Shown: positions 53,774-63,566, numbered from the stretch's first letter. The stretch is DNA of 64,000 nucleotides from Marinomonas rhodophyticola (GCF_026113935.1 NZ_JAPEUL010000007.1:744001-808000), one strand, 5' to 3'. The notes: a model not told the origin generated them from the sequence alone. Made by a program: numbers and translations.

Positions 53774-54895
53774 TTAAAAAAGCCTATCGACTGATTTTTT
53801 CAGTTTTGAGGTGATGAGCAACAGCTCAGCGTCATTTTTTAGGCTTTTTTCGTAAGATTCAAAAATCTTTTCTGAATACTTTCCGATAATCGCTAGTAAT
53901 ATTTTTTCTTGTTCTTCGGTTAGGCCATATGTAAAAAACTCGCTTTGAATTTCATCATGCATCTCATCCATAATTGCTACATTTTTCTGCTTTTGTATGG
54001 ATTGACTTTCACTAAGCTTTTGAATGTGTTCATTACTTTCAAGGATAAGTTCTTTAATGTCTCCAGCAAGAATTAAAGATTGAAGGCGGCTATTAGCGGC
54101 TTCTAGTATGAGAGCAAGGTGATCTCTTAGTCGTCCACATTTATCGGGATTTTCTTCTGGCATATTTTTTATAAATTGAGAAATGTCGCCAAAATTTAAA
54201 ATAAGTCGTTTACCTCTCTGGGTAATTTTTCCAATATTTTGTAAGGCTGTTAGCAGTTCGATTTCTAATGGGGATGTAGAACCATTGGATGAAGAGTGTA
54301 TTTTTTTCCAAGGTGTACGTAATTCAACTGTATTGGTTAGGCCAAAACTGGAAACAGAACTACTAACCAAAGTCACTAGCTCCTCAACTGAAGGGCAAAT
54401 TAAACACTGGCGCATAAAATGTATTACAGTAGCTTGCTCCCCTGCATCCATGATGGCAGACATAGCCGTTTCCATTGCGTATTTTGATTGCATTTCAAAA
54501 TTTTCTTTTTGATCAAATCGAGCGACTGCAAGTTTTATTTTTTCGATTAATTCAAGTGGTTGAAAAGGTTTAGTCAAATAGCCGCTGGCACCTGCATCAT
54601 AGCCCTGTAGCTTTTCTGCGATTGAACTGTGACCACTTAAAAAGATAATCTCTGTATTATTGGCTTGATCGAGTTTCTTAATTTCTTTACAAGTGGTATA
54701 GCCATCCATTTCAGGCATGGAAGCATCCATAAGAACCACTTTTGGAATATTCTCAGAATGGATGAAGTGATTTATAGCTTGAGATCCTGATTTTGCTTTA
54801 ATAATAGCGAAATTACTTTCTAGTATTGCACTTGTTAGCGAAAGATCAGAAGGTGAATCGTCAACAATCATTATAGTTGATAAGCTATTACTCAT
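53774..54895 (-). CDS. REC-domain protein with unknown C-terminal helical domain
   Basis: 373 residues. N-terminal receiver (IVDDSPSDLSL; VVLMDASMPEMDGY; LSGHS; LTKPFQ), then ~240 residues without a recognisable output domain, largely helical, with SEELVTLVSSSVSSFGLT-type and ESYEKSLKNDAELL-type segments. It is the first gene of the chemosensory operon, 25 bases before CheY. It could be the operon's output, replacing motor control. No DNA-binding, GGDEF or HD-GYP motifs are visible. Confidence 0.82.
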   Translation of the reverse strand: MSNSLSTIMIVDDSPSDLSLTSAILESNFAIIKAKSGSQAINHFIHSENIPKVVLMDASMPEMDGYTTCKEIKKLDQANNTEIIFLSGHSSIAEKLQGYDAGASGYLTKPFQPLELIEKIKLAVARFDQKENFEMQSKYAMETAMSAIMDAGEQATVIHFMRQCLICPSVEELVTLVSSSVSSFGLTNTVELRTPWKKIHSSSNGSTSPLEIELLTALQNIGKITQRGKRLILNFGDISQFIKNMPEENPDKCGRLRDHLALILEAANSRLQSLILAGDIKELILESNEHIQKLSESQSIQKQKNVAIMDEMHDEIQSEFFTYGLTEEQEKILLAIIGKYSEKIFESYEKSLKNDAELLLITSKLKKSVDRLF

Positions 54896-55157
54896 ATTTT
54901 ATCTTCTTAAAAATCACTCAATAAAAATTAATTACAGTAAATGTACTTGTAGATAATAAAATAAGAAATATGAAAACTGTTTGGAAATGGTTACTAAAGG
55001 TTTCTCGTTCGTTTTTTATTGTAATTCTTGATTTTTATGGTTTTTATTGAGAAGGAGCGCGTAATTTAGGGTCAGATGAGTCTGCCAAAGTGTGGTTCGT
55101 TGAGCCTGTCACCCTCCCAAAATCGCCTGCATTTTCTATAACTTCATTGACTTTTAT

Positions 55158-55191
55158 TTGTTCTTTATATAGAACGTTCTTTATATAGAAC
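55158..55191 (+). promoter_or_regulatory. Tandem palindromic operator and promoter of the XRE-azlCD operon
   Basis: Two identical adjacent 16-base palindromes, GTTCTTTATATAGAAC, at 55160-55175 and 55176-55191. TTGTTC at 55158-55163 and TATATA at 55182-55187, with 18 bases between, form a plausible promoter inside the repeats. The first gene downstream encodes a DNA-binding XRE protein, so autoregulation is likely. The remaining ~260 bases back to the REC gene hold nothing else obvious. Confidence 0.6.
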
Positions 55192-55207
55192 AAATTTGAG
55201 AGATATG

Positions 55208-55768
55208 ATGAATAGACCGATTCTCGGCTCGTTGGGCCGAAATATACAAAAGTTGCGTATGGCAAAGAGCTTGTCTTTGTCTCAGTTGGCGCAGGATGCG
55301 GGGCTGGCTAAGTCGAACTTATCTCGCATTGAGCAGGGTGACGGTAATCCGACTTTAGAAACGATTTGGCGGTTGGCGGTGCAGTTGGATGTCCCGTTTG
55401 GGGATTTGGTTGCCAGTGTGGAATCACCGTTGGGAGAAAACGGTGTGCAGGTTAGGCTGATTGACCAAGGCAACGACAACCCGAGGGTGGATGTGTATTG
55501 GATGTCTTGTGCGCCCAATACCATTAAGCAATCTGAGCCGCATATTGCTGGCACGACAGAAGCCATCACCTTAATCAGTGGGAAATTGCTGGCGGGTGAA
55601 AATGATAACTTGCGCTATTTAGACATTGGTAAAACGCATACGTTTGCCGCCGATGTGCCGCATCGTTATCAAACAGACGATTCATGGGCGACCTTAATGA
55701 TGGTCATTACCTATGCTAAACAGGCTGATGTTAAACAGGACGACACTAAACAGGATCTTTTATCATGA
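55208..55768 (+). CDS. XRE-family regulator with cupin domain
   Basis: 186 residues from ATG 55208 (two in-frame ATGs occur; this one gives better spacing to GAGAG). N-terminal helix-turn-helix (LSQLAQDAGLAKSNLSRIEQ; PTLETIWRLA), then a cupin fold (TTEAITLISGKLLAGE; TFAADVPHRYQ). This class senses amino acids or small ligands and typically regulates neighbouring transporters. It overlaps azlC by four bases and is followed by azlCD, so branched-chain amino-acid export is its probable target. Confidence 0.88.
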   Translation: MNRPILGSLGRNIQKLRMAKSLSLSQLAQDAGLAKSNLSRIEQGDGNPTLETIWRLAVQLDVPFGDLVASVESPLGENGVQVRLIDQGNDNPRVDVYWMSCAPNTIKQSEPHIAGTTEAITLISGKLLAGENDNLRYLDIGKTHTFAADVPHRYQTDDSWATLMMVITYAKQADVKQDDTKQDLLS

Positions 55769-56486
55769 ATACAACAACTCAAACTCTTGCCGGAACACCT
55801 TGGAAACAAGGGGTAAAAGATGCGATTCCGCTGCTTGGCGGTTACATTCCGGTGGCTATTTCTTTTGGTCTGATTTCCATTCAATCGGGCTTTAGTGTGT
55901 TAGAGACGATTCTTATCTCTGCCTTTATTTACGCTGGCGCATCACAGTTTTTGTTTGTTGCTATGGCAGCATCTGGCGCTCCGCTTTGGCTGGTGGTCAT
56001 CATGACTTTGTTGATCAATGCAAGGCATGTTGTTTATGGTCCAAATCTGTCTCCCTTTTTAAATCAAGACAAGAAGTGGTTGCCATTAATGCATGGTTTG
56101 ACAGATCAAATTTTTGCGCTGGCTCATGCCCGTCTGCCTCAGCTTCCAGATCAGGCGCGCATAGGTTGGTACGCAGGCGCAGCGGTGTTGGCTTGGCTAA
56201 GTTGGGTTTTAGGTACTGCATTGGGGGCGATTGCAGGGGAGAATTGACGCAACGCTGGCCATTAATCAATGATGTTTTGCCGTTTGCATTGCCCGCTTTG
56301 TTTTTCGTTTTAATTGTGCCTCGTTGCAATAATCGCTTGTGGTCACTCACGATTGCGATGTCTGCTGTGACCGCTGTTATTCTGAAGGTGCTAGGTTACC
56401 CGAATCTCGCTATTCCATTAGCGGCTATGAGCGGTGCAGTGCTGTTTTACGCACTTAAAAACCAACGTATTTTGGGAGGGCAGTAA
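55765..56486 (+). CDS. azlC: AzlC family branched-chain amino-acid exporter (one frameshift)
   Basis: A ~240-residue membrane protein with the AzlC beginning (GYIPVAISFGLISIQSGFS), several hydrophobic segments and the conserved NARHVVYGPNLSPF loop. AzlC forms a branched-chain amino-acid export system with AzlD. The reading breaks near 56235: GGGG should be GGGGG, which joins through GAIAGGELTQRWP and reaches the stop at 56486, three bases before azlD. Confidence 0.88.
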
Positions 56487-56488
56487 GC

Positions 56489-56824
56489 ATGGGTATGTCT
56501 ATGTGGCTGGCGCTGGTCAGCATTGCTATTGGCACGTATTTAATTCGTCTTTTACCGTACATTTGGATGAAGCGAAGCTTGGCGAAAAGACAAACAGAGG
56601 ATGGCATCGGATCCATGCCGACGTGGTTAACCATTTTAGGCCCAACGATGATTGCTGCCATGTTTGGTACTTCTTTAGTGCCGGCTCACCCTGACATTTT
56701 GGCTTGGTTAGCGACAGGCGTTGGAGTACTGGTTACCTATGGCGTGTGGACGCGTACTCACTCTATGGGCTTGCCTATTTTATGTGGCGTCGTGGCATTT
56801 GGTGTGATGACCTTGGTGTTTTAG
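56489..56824 (+). CDS. azlD: AzlD family transporter subunit
   Basis: 111 residues with four hydrophobic segments, consistent with AzlD: LALVSIAIGTYLIRLLPY, then ILGPTMIAAMFGTSLVP and GVLVTYGVWTRTHS. It follows azlC immediately and ends the operon. The frame is intact. Confidence 0.9.
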   Translation: MGMSMWLALVSIAIGTYLIRLLPYIWMKRSLAKRQTEDGIGSMPTWLTILGPTMIAAMFGTSLVPAHPDILAWLATGVGVLVTYGVWTRTHSMGLPILCGVVAFGVMTLVF

Positions 56825-56951
56825 TTCTTCGGTCAATGAGTGAAAGTCATACTAAGTTCTGCATAATACCTCTGAAATTAGCTTTAATTTTTATTGGTAT
56901 GGAAATAGAGTTGCTTATCAAAGTTAGCCTAATACGAAGAAGGATTATAAA

Positions 56952-57355
56952 ATGATTACGTTTAGAGGTGGTTGCCTGTGTCAGGCGGTTCGATATGAGA
57001 CAACAGCGGAGCCGTTGAATCAGAGAGTGTGTCATTGTCATGAATGTCAAAAAGCTATCGGTGCGGCTTTTAATGCACGCGTGTTAATGCGTATTGATGA
57101 TGTGTCTATCACTGGGCCGATAAATACCTATTATTCTTCTGAGACACTTGAACGGGGGCTTGTTCACATTGTGGTTCAAGTGTGTTTTCTCGACGTTCTT
57201 CCGCTGGTGTTATTGGCTTGACGGTGGGCAGTCTGGATGATTCATCACTGTTTACACCTGACATGCATTTTTGGGTGTCTTCTAAGCAGCCGTGGTTAGC
57301 GTTGGCCGATGGTCTTCCACAGTATCAGGAAGCTCCGCCATCTAAAGGGTATTAA
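56952..57355 (+). CDS. GFA-family (Mss4-like) zinc protein (one frameshift)
   Basis: 134 residues after repair. Zinc-binding Cys pattern GGCLCQAVRYE, then CHCHECQKAIGAAF, then CSHCGSSVFSRR, and a C-terminal HFWVSSKQPWL. The family includes the glutathione-dependent formaldehyde-activating enzyme, but most members are uncharacterised. The break near 57157 is five G residues where six restore the CSHCGS zinc motif. Confidence 0.85.
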
Positions 57356-57575
57356 TTTTTTAAATAGACATGCGAACTTACGGTCAGATAAAGAATAGAA
57401 TGCTTTTATCTGACCTGATAAGTTGTGACATGATGGCTACCCAATTATCTAATAGTTGAACAAAACTCAGCATTTTCGTGAAAAAGCATCGTTTGTTTGG
57501 TGGCTTTCCTCTGATTAAAATGGCTCAAGTAATAGAATTATATCTATTTATGCCCTGTTATTCGGAGTGATTATT

Positions 57576-57761
57576 ATGAGCGCAGTCGACAGCAAACCTT
57601 TATCTTCTAACGTATTAGACACGCTAAAAGTCACCGGTGTAAACGGTTTGTTCGATAAACTGACGAGCCTTTTTAAACGCCGTGAAAAAGTGGTTAAAGC
57701 ACCAGTCGATATGGAAGTAGATAACTTGGATTGGTATCGTACTTTTCCTATCAAAAAGTAA
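57576..57761 (+). CDS. Small protein of unknown function
   Basis: 61 residues from ATG 57576 (GGAG nine bases upstream). Polar and basic in the middle (LFKRREKVVKAPVD) and ending in LDWYRTFPIKK. No domain recognised. A clean ribosome site and a complete frame support it as a real gene, though its role is unknown. Confidence 0.55.
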   Translation: MSAVDSKPLSSNVLDTLKVTGVNGLFDKLTSLFKRREKVVKAPVDMEVDNLDWYRTFPIKK

Positions 57762-58088
57762 TTTTCTTGTTGGCGATAACCAGTAGGATAAAGACAGTGT
57801 TCTCTGGTTTAGCCCTTTGTTGTTAATTATTCTTTCGTTTTTTAAAGCCCCTGCGCAGCGGCATTAAGCTTGCCACTTAGTCTCTTATCTTGCTCATGTG
57901 TTTTTGTGTGGCATTTCTTTTTTCTGTGAAATCCCTTTCTAAAACATTTCTTTCTATGGATAGCATGTTGCTTCCACTCAGGGTACATTGGTAACTCGGT
58001 CTGTTTTTTTTATAAGATCATCATGGGCTATTTATAAAGCCTTTTAGCGTTATTTTCTGCAATGTTGGCGTTCATATAGGAGTGCTCG
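57762..58088. other. Non-coding spacer
   Basis: About 325 bases before the next gene. It is T-rich with no coding pattern on either strand; a good AGGAG site lies just before 58089. A promoter must lie here but is not distinct. Confidence 0.4.
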
Positions 58089-58778
58089 ATGCAAGCTAAG
58101 TTTACCGTTCAAATCGATTCCTTTAAGAAGATTAGTAAGATTTCAAATGCGTGGTCTGGTGAGGATTATAAAGCGCTTCTGACGCTGATGGATTTTGATG
58201 ACGATGTTGATGCGATGGACGCGGCCGAGCGGCGCGAAATGTGCTTGATGTCGCTAAGTGATCTAAAGCCGGAAGACGCTGCTGTGGTGGTGTTGACGCA
58301 CTTATTTCCTAAGTTGTCTCGTGGCAAGGTTGAGCAAATGAGTCGTGATATGTTGAATGAATCCTCATGGGAAGAATACCCCGATTGCCTGTATCATGAG
58401 CGTTTTTTTAATGCTTATGGACTCTTGCGTGAAGCCTTTAATGGTAAATTCGCCAAGCCAACGGGGGCTGAAATGACGCTGGCCGTCAGCGCAGCGCATG
58501 CAGAAGATATGGCTATTTTTGATATCTCTATGCATTCGGCTATTGTGCGATTATTGGCGAGTGGGCAAGGTGATGACGCGCTCATTAATCGTTTATATGA
58601 AGACCAAATCAAAGGTAAGCACTTTCCTGAGTCGAAAGGCATTGTGTGGCAGTTAAAACAGATAGCCGATAATGGCGTGGCTCGTCAATTTAGCTTGGTG
58701 AGTTCGTCTTTTTGGTTGGAAAACTTTGAGCAAATGGACGCCTTTGAAGCGGTGTCTCATGCGGATGCAGAAGAGTAG
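58089..58778 (+). CDS. Conserved-looking protein of unknown function
   Basis: 229 residues, strongly acidic, with a helical middle. Notable: MCLMSLSDLKPEDAAVVVL, SRDMLNESSWEEYPDC, and a C-terminal acidic tail. No signal peptide. ATG 58089 with AGGAG eight bases before it. I do not recognise it. Nothing nearby ties it to a pathway; trxC lies downstream after a terminator. Confidence 0.7.
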   Translation: MQAKFTVQIDSFKKISKISNAWSGEDYKALLTLMDFDDDVDAMDAAERREMCLMSLSDLKPEDAAVVVLTHLFPKLSRGKVEQMSRDMLNESSWEEYPDCLYHERFFNAYGLLREAFNGKFAKPTGAEMTLAVSAAHAEDMAIFDISMHSAIVRLLASGQGDDALINRLYEDQIKGKHFPESKGIVWQLKQIADNGVARQFSLVSSSFWLENFEQMDAFEAVSHADAEE

Positions 58779-58812
58779 CACCACGATGTGAGTGGAGTGG
58801 TGTGTACTATCA

Positions 58813-58839
58813 AAAGCGGATCAAGTGATTCGCTTTTTT
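58813..58839 (+). terminator. Rho-independent terminator
   Basis: Arms AAAGCGGATC (58813-58822) and GATTCGCTTT (58827-58836), one mismatch (pairable as G-U), four-base loop, then the T-run to 58839. It follows the acidic protein's stop and separates it from trxC. Confidence 0.75.
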
Positions 58840-58923
58840 CGTTTTCGAGGTTGGCAAACATGAAGTATTTCGATTTAATTCCGACCTGTTTATGAATGCA
58901 AGCACTTAATTACGAGGCTCAAA

Positions 58924-59370
58924 ATGACCAATTCACCGATACAAATAGTTTGTCAAAGTTGTACGACAAAGAACCGTGTACCGAAAGACAAGCTGGGCAA
59001 TAAGCCTCTTTGTGGCAAGTGTAAGAACCCCGTTCTTTCTACCAGTCCTGTCAAAGGCAGTGACCAAAATTTTAGACGTTATATTACAGACAATGATTTA
59101 CCCGTAGTTGTCGATTTTTGGGCGTCTTGGTGTGGGCCGTGTCAGCAATTTGCGCCTGTTTTTGAACAGGTAGCCGGTGAGATGTCGACAAAAGCGTGTT
59201 TTGTGAAGCTGGATACCGAGCAGAACCAAACGACGGCAGGCGGCTTTAATATTCGCTCCATCCCGACTCTGATGATCTTTCATCATGGCAAAGAAGTGGC
59301 ACGTCTATCCGGCGCTTTACCGAAAGCACAATTCCAGCAATGGTTAGCTCAAAACTTGCCAGCAATCTAA
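58924..59370 (+). CDS. trxC: Thioredoxin 2
   Basis: 148 residues. N-terminal zinc-ribbon with two CxxC pairs (VCQSCTTKNR; PLCGKCKN) marks TrxC rather than TrxA. The active site is WASWCGPC, followed by the cis-Pro region IRSIPTLMIF. It reduces disulfides and is commonly OxyR-controlled in enteric bacteria; I see no obvious OxyR site. It is preceded by GAGG. Confidence 0.95.
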   Translation: MTNSPIQIVCQSCTTKNRVPKDKLGNKPLCGKCKNPVLSTSPVKGSDQNFRRYITDNDLPVVVDFWASWCGPCQQFAPVFEQVAGEMSTKACFVKLDTEQNQTTAGGFNIRSIPTLMIFHHGKEVARLSGALPKAQFQQWLAQNLPAI

Positions 59371-59394
59371 GATGCGTTTGATATTGGCAGGGCG

Positions 59395-59652
59395 TTAAAT
59401 GCTGGTGTCAAAGTACATCTCTACAAACTTTTCGTATAACGCTTCTTCTGTTTCACGTCTGTCTGGATCGGGTTTTACACAGTCGATCGGGCAGACAGCA
59501 ACGCAGGTAGGTTGGTCGTAGTGACCAACACACTCGGTGCATTTATCGGGATTGATGACGTATATTTTTGGCCCCATGCTGATAGCGTCATTGGGGCACT
59601 CGGGTTCGCACATATCGCAGTTTATACAACGGTTGTTGATGAGTAGTGCCAT
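59395..59652 (-). CDS. yfhL: YfhL-type 4Fe-4S ferredoxin
   Basis: 85 residues with two 4Fe-4S Cys sets (CINCDMCEPECP; CTECVGHYDQPTCVAVCP). YfhL-type ferredoxins donate electrons in tRNA hydroxylation. It lies directly after trhP in the same direction, 9 bases apart, matching that link. Confidence 0.92.
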   Translation of the reverse strand: MALLINNRCINCDMCEPECPNDAISMGPKIYVINPDKCTECVGHYDQPTCVAVCPIDCVKPDPDRRETEEALYEKFVEMYFDTSI

Positions 59653-59661
59653 GACGGTCTC

Positions 59662-61032
59662 TTACGCGCTTGCTTTACTATGTGGCTGACGTGTGGTTTG
59701 GCCTTGGGATAAGTTGCGCAGCAAAATCCCCATGTTGGCGTCGATACCAGATGGACAAGGTAGGTTCACTATGTGGCCGCTGCCTTTGGCAACGTCGATA
59801 GGACGACCTTGTTTGTCGTTTAGCTCGTTCAATGCAAAGGTGACGTTGCCCTTTGGTGTCATCAGCTCTAATGAATCGCCAAGACTAAAGCGGTTTTTCA
59901 CTTCAATGGTGAGGGCATTGTCGTTGCTGGCGATCACTTCACCAACAAACTGCTGTTGTTCGCTGATGGAATTGCCAGTTTCGTAGTTTTGCAAGTCTAC
60001 GTGACGATGGCGCTGTAAAAAGCCGTCTGTGTAACCACGGTTAGCAAGGTTTTCTAAGCTGTTCATCAGTGAGGTGTCGAAAGGACGACCCGCTACAGCA
60101 TCGTCAATGGCTCTGCGGTAGATTTGTGCGGTTCTGGCACAGTAGTAGAAGGATTTTGTGCGGCCTTCTACTTTCAATGAATGCACGCCCATTTTGACCA
60201 ATCGCTCTACGTGCTGAATGGCGCGCAGGTCTTTTGAGTTCATGATGTAGGTGCCGTGCTCGTCTTCAAAGGCTGGCATGTATTCGTCTGGGCGGCCATG
60301 CTCTTGTAGCAAAAACAGTTGGTCGGTGGGTTCCTGAATTTGCACCGCCGACGTTTGCGTTGACAAAGGGCAGCGCTGCTGGCAATGATTTGGCCTACGT
60401 CGTCTTGCTTGGCTTCATGGGCGTTGTATTGCCAGCGACAGGCGTTGGTGCAGGCACCTTGGTTCGGATCACGTTTGTTCATGTAACCAGACAGTAAGCA
60501 ACGACCAGAGTAGGCCATGCAGAGTGCACCATGTACAAACACTTCCAGTTCCATGTCTGGCACTTTTAGACGAATTTCTTCGATCTCATCCAATGACAGT
60601 TCTCGCGACAAAATTACGCGGGAAATGCCTTGCTGTTGCCAAAATTTCACGGTCGCCCAGTTCACCGCGTTGGCTTGTACTGAAAGGTGAATTTGCTGAT
60701 CGGGGAAGGCTTCGCGAACCATCATAATGAGTACCTGGATCGGACATAATGAGGGCGTCTGGTTTGAGGTCAATCACTGGCGCCAAGTCTTGCAAGTAGG
60801 TTTTCAGTTTTGCGTTGTGTGGTGCGATATTGCTGACCACATAGAGCTTTTTGCCTAGCTCGTGTGCTTCATTAATACCAATGCCAAGTTTTTCCAAATC
60901 AAACTCGTTATTGCGTACTCTTAATGAGTAGCGTGGCTGTCCTGCGTACACGGCATCGGCACCGTAGGCGAAGGCGTAATGTAGATTTTTTAATGAACCT
61001 GCGGGGGACAATAATTCTGGACGCTGTAACAT
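59662..61032 (-). CDS. trhP: tRNA 5-hydroxyuridine modification protein TrhP (U32 family; two frameshifts)
   Basis: Close to E. coli TrhP/YegQ throughout: PELLSPAGSLKNLHYAFAYG, YAGQPRYSLRVRNNEFD, HLSVQANAVNWATVKFWQ, FVHGALCMAYSGRCLLSGY, GACTNACRW, and MGVHSLKVEGRTKSFYY. It helps form 5-hydroxyuridine at the tRNA wobble position, with prephenate as source in E. coli. ATG 61032 (MLQRPELL) agrees with the E. coli start; an upstream ATG at 61089 would add 19 residues. The frame breaks near 60738 (one A too many) and near 60385 (AAA for AAAA); both repairs return the expected family sequence. The gene is expected to be functional if these are sequencing errors. Confidence 0.92.
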
Positions 61033-61156
61033 GGTATTCACCGATCTATCAAAACGGGCGGAGTTTACCTGCGTGTTGATTGAACTCAAGCGTTGAAGGT
61101 GGGATTAGTGATCTAAATAAGGTCCGTTTGATCTAGGTCAAAAGTTGAGTAAGTGA

Positions 61157-61190
61157 AAGGGGAGAGATAAAGACATCTGCCCCCCTTTTA
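61157..61190 (-). terminator. Putative terminator after the TonB receptor gene
   Basis: On the minus strand AAAAGGGGGGCAGAT pairs with ATCTCTCCCCTTT around a six-base loop, with a small internal bulge. It lies about 14 bases after the receptor stop. The T-run is short. Confidence 0.5.
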
Positions 61191-61203
61191 TAGATTGATT
61201 ACG

Positions 61204-63363
61204 TTAGAAGTCGTAGGCAGCAGTGACGTAAACGCGACGGCGTTCGCCAACAAATGAGCCTATGGTTTCTGTAAAGCCGCTGACGGCGTATTCTTTATCG
61301 AACAAGTTTTTGATGTTTAGCTGGAACTTCCAATCTTCATAGCGTGTTTGCCAAGACAAGTCGTAAACCGTATAAGGCTTGACGGTTTGTCCCTGACGAT
61401 TGATTTGATCGCTAACATAGTCTGCTCCTAACGCTATGGAGGAGTCTATGCTTGGGAAGTCGTAGCGTGTCCAAGCACCAAATTGATTGTAGGGCGTATT
61501 GGCAAAGCGGTCGCCACTGGCATATTGAATGCCATCGGTGGCTTCTTTAACGACAGTATCATTATAGGCATAACTCACGTTGGCGACCCAGCGAGGAGTG
61601 ATGTCTGCCATGATGTCCAGCTCTACGCCTTGACTGCGAACTTTGCCAAATGAAACCAATAAGTTGCTGTCATTTGGGGCTTCTTGCAATATGTTTTCAC
61701 GAATGATGTGGTATGCGGCGAGGTTGATATTGAGCTTGTTGTTAAACCAATAGCTACGTACACCCACTTCGACTTGTCGGCTTTCTTCTGGGTCAAACAA
61801 ACTACCATCGGCTGATTTCTGTTGGTCTGCCGCGTCTTGTGGTACAAATCCAGTGGAAAAAGAAGTGTAAGGTTTCCAGTTGTCATTGATTTTATAGGTC
61901 GCACCAATGCGGCTGGAATAACCTGTGTCGTGGTAGTCTAGTTTGCCAGCGCTGGAAGTATGATCTTGATATTCTTCTTCGAAACGATCAACCCGTATGC
62001 CAGTCAATAAATCTAAACGTTCGGTTAACTTCCATTGATCTTGAGCATAAAGTCCTAGGCGATCGGTTATGGTGGTTTCATCCGTTTTTAAATGCATAGT
62101 ATAGCTATTAACATTATCTTGGCCGTAGATAGGATCAGTTAGGCTAAGGTTAGAGACGCCATCGGCTTTGTTTGCATAACTATAGAGAAAACTATTTTTT
62201 TGATGGAAATAGTCGCTGCCCACAAGCACTGTATGATCACCTAATTCGGCAATTAAATTGCCAGCCAGCGTAATGCCTTTACGAGTGCGGACTTGGTCAC
62301 GGTACTGACGCTGAGTGGTATCCACTGTGCCGTCTTTGTCGCTGTCTATTAGCTTGCTAATTTCATGGTATTTCTGAGTCTCTGTATTTTCAAAATAACG
62401 CACAGACACATTGCTGTCTAGCCATGAGTTGATACTGTGATCCAAGCGCGCTTGAAAAACTTGCGCGTCTAGTTCTTGGTAATCGCTTTTTTCGTTATTG
62501 TTCCATGAGGTATCAGCCAAGAAATTACCGTCGTCATCGGTGGGAATACCGCGTAAGCGCGCACCAGAAATGTATTGGTGAATGTCGGTATACTGAACCG
62601 TCAATGTATTATTACTGTCGATGTCCCAAGCGTAACCTAGATCAATAATCTGGTTTTCTTCTTCCACATTGTTGCGGTAAGAGTCTTGGCCGTCGGAATA
62701 AATACCAACACGGTAACGTTGCGATGCGTCTTCGTTGGCAGGACCAGAAGACTCAATGCTACCGCTTAGGAAGTCTTTATTCCCCGCGCTGACTTTTAGC
62801 GTGTTTTTCTGTTCATACGCCGGTTTTTTCGTCACATAGTTAATGACGCCACCCGGTTCGCCTGCGCCATAGACTGCGCCAGATGGGCCTTTGAGGACTT
62901 GTATTTGTTCTATGGTAAACAACTGAGGAATGGAAAAGTCGCCAAAAGGATCGCCTTTTAAACCGTCATAGAGTACTTCGTCTTGGCTAAAACCTCGTAA
63001 TGTCACTGTGGACACGTTGTTTTGCGACATACCGGAAATAGAACGATACAAGTCGGTGATTTGTCTTGCTGCTTGATCTTCAATGAGTGCTTCGGTTACC
63101 ACCTGAACTGATTGCGGTGTTTCATCTATGGGGGTTGAGGTGCGAGTGGCTAGGGCGGCTTCATCTTCTTTGTAATGGGATAGAGCGCGGCCTTGTACTT
63201 GAAGTGTTTGCAGTTCGATGTCGGATCCTTCCTTAATTTTTGTATCCCAGTCATTGAGATAATCATCATAGGTAATGCTGCTTGAAGTTTCTGCGAAAAG
63301 CACACTGGAGAACACAAGTACTCCACAAGCCTGCATCATCATTAAGGAGGTTCTTAACGTCAT
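61204..63363 (-). CDS. TonB-dependent siderophore receptor
   Basis: 719 residues. Signal peptide (MTLRTSLMMMQACGVLVFSS, then a VLFA-E cleavage point), a plug domain (TSTPIDETPQSVQVVTEAL; VTLRGFSQDEVLYDG; LKGPSGAVYGAGEPGGVINY) and a 22-strand-type barrel ending in aromatic Phe (AAYDF). The plug motifs are those of siderophore receptors of the FhuA/FoxA type; the ligand is unknown. A Fur-type site upstream implies iron repression. It takes up a ferric chelate using TonB energy. The gene is complete in one frame. Confidence 0.93.
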   Translation of the reverse strand: MTLRTSLMMMQACGVLVFSSVLFAETSSSITYDDYLNDWDTKIKEGSDIELQTLQVQGRALSHYKEDEAALATRTSTPIDETPQSVQVVTEALIEDQAARQITDLYRSISGMSQNNVSTVTLRGFSQDEVLYDGLKGDPFGDFSIPQLFTIEQIQVLKGPSGAVYGAGEPGGVINYVTKKPAYEQKNTLKVSAGNKDFLSGSIESSGPANEDASQRYRVGIYSDGQDSYRNNVEEENQIIDLGYAWDIDSNNTLTVQYTDIHQYISGARLRGIPTDDDGNFLADTSWNNNEKSDYQELDAQVFQARLDHSINSWLDSNVSVRYFENTETQKYHEISKLIDSDKDGTVDTTQRQYRDQVRTRKGITLAGNLIAELGDHTVLVGSDYFHQKNSFLYSYANKADGVSNLSLTDPIYGQDNVNSYTMHLKTDETTITDRLGLYAQDQWKLTERLDLLTGIRVDRFEEEYQDHTSSAGKLDYHDTGYSSRIGATYKINDNWKPYTSFSTGFVPQDAADQQKSADGSLFDPEESRQVEVGVRSYWFNNKLNINLAAYHIIRENILQEAPNDSNLLVSFGKVRSQGVELDIMADITPRWVANVSYAYNDTVVKEATDGIQYASGDRFANTPYNQFGAWTRYDFPSIDSSIALGADYVSDQINRQGQTVKPYTVYDLSWQTRYEDWKFQLNIKNLFDKEYAVSGFTETIGSFVGERRRVYVTAAYDF

Positions 63364-63406
63364 AATTTAAACCAGATAGAAGATGAAAAGGATGTGTATA
63401 GTAATT

Positions 63407-63425
63407 GTTATGATAGTCATTATCA
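63407..63425 (-). promoter_or_regulatory. Fur box of the TonB receptor
   Basis: The plus-strand sequence GTTATGATAGTCATTATCA (63407-63425) closely matches the Fur palindrome GATAATGATAATCATTATC read on the minus strand (TGATAATGACTATCATAAC). It lies 44-62 bases upstream of the receptor start, so iron-dependent repression is expected. Confidence 0.75.
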
Positions 63426-63525
63426 AATGTGAATGGGCTTACATTACTTACGATAGGTCTATTTAGGTGTGGTTATGGAGTGGATGTGGTTATGTGTTGG
63501 ATGCGCTTAGGAGTGCTTGCTAAAT

Positions 63526-63566
63526 AAAGCCACCACAGACTCAGATTTAGTCTTGTAGTGGCTTTT
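63526..63566 (-). terminator. Terminator after the YdcH-like gene
   Basis: On the minus strand AAAGCCACTACAAGACT pairs with AGTCTGTGGTGGCTTT around a short loop (one bulge), followed by a T-rich ATTTAGC tail. It begins six bases after the YdcH-like stop. On the plus strand the same hairpin is followed by TTTTGG, so it may work both ways. Confidence 0.65.

Noticed and set aside
55044-55265. A 73-residue minus-strand reading overlapping the XRE start
   Set aside because: It runs through the palindromic operator and the start of a clear gene on the other strand; a shadow.
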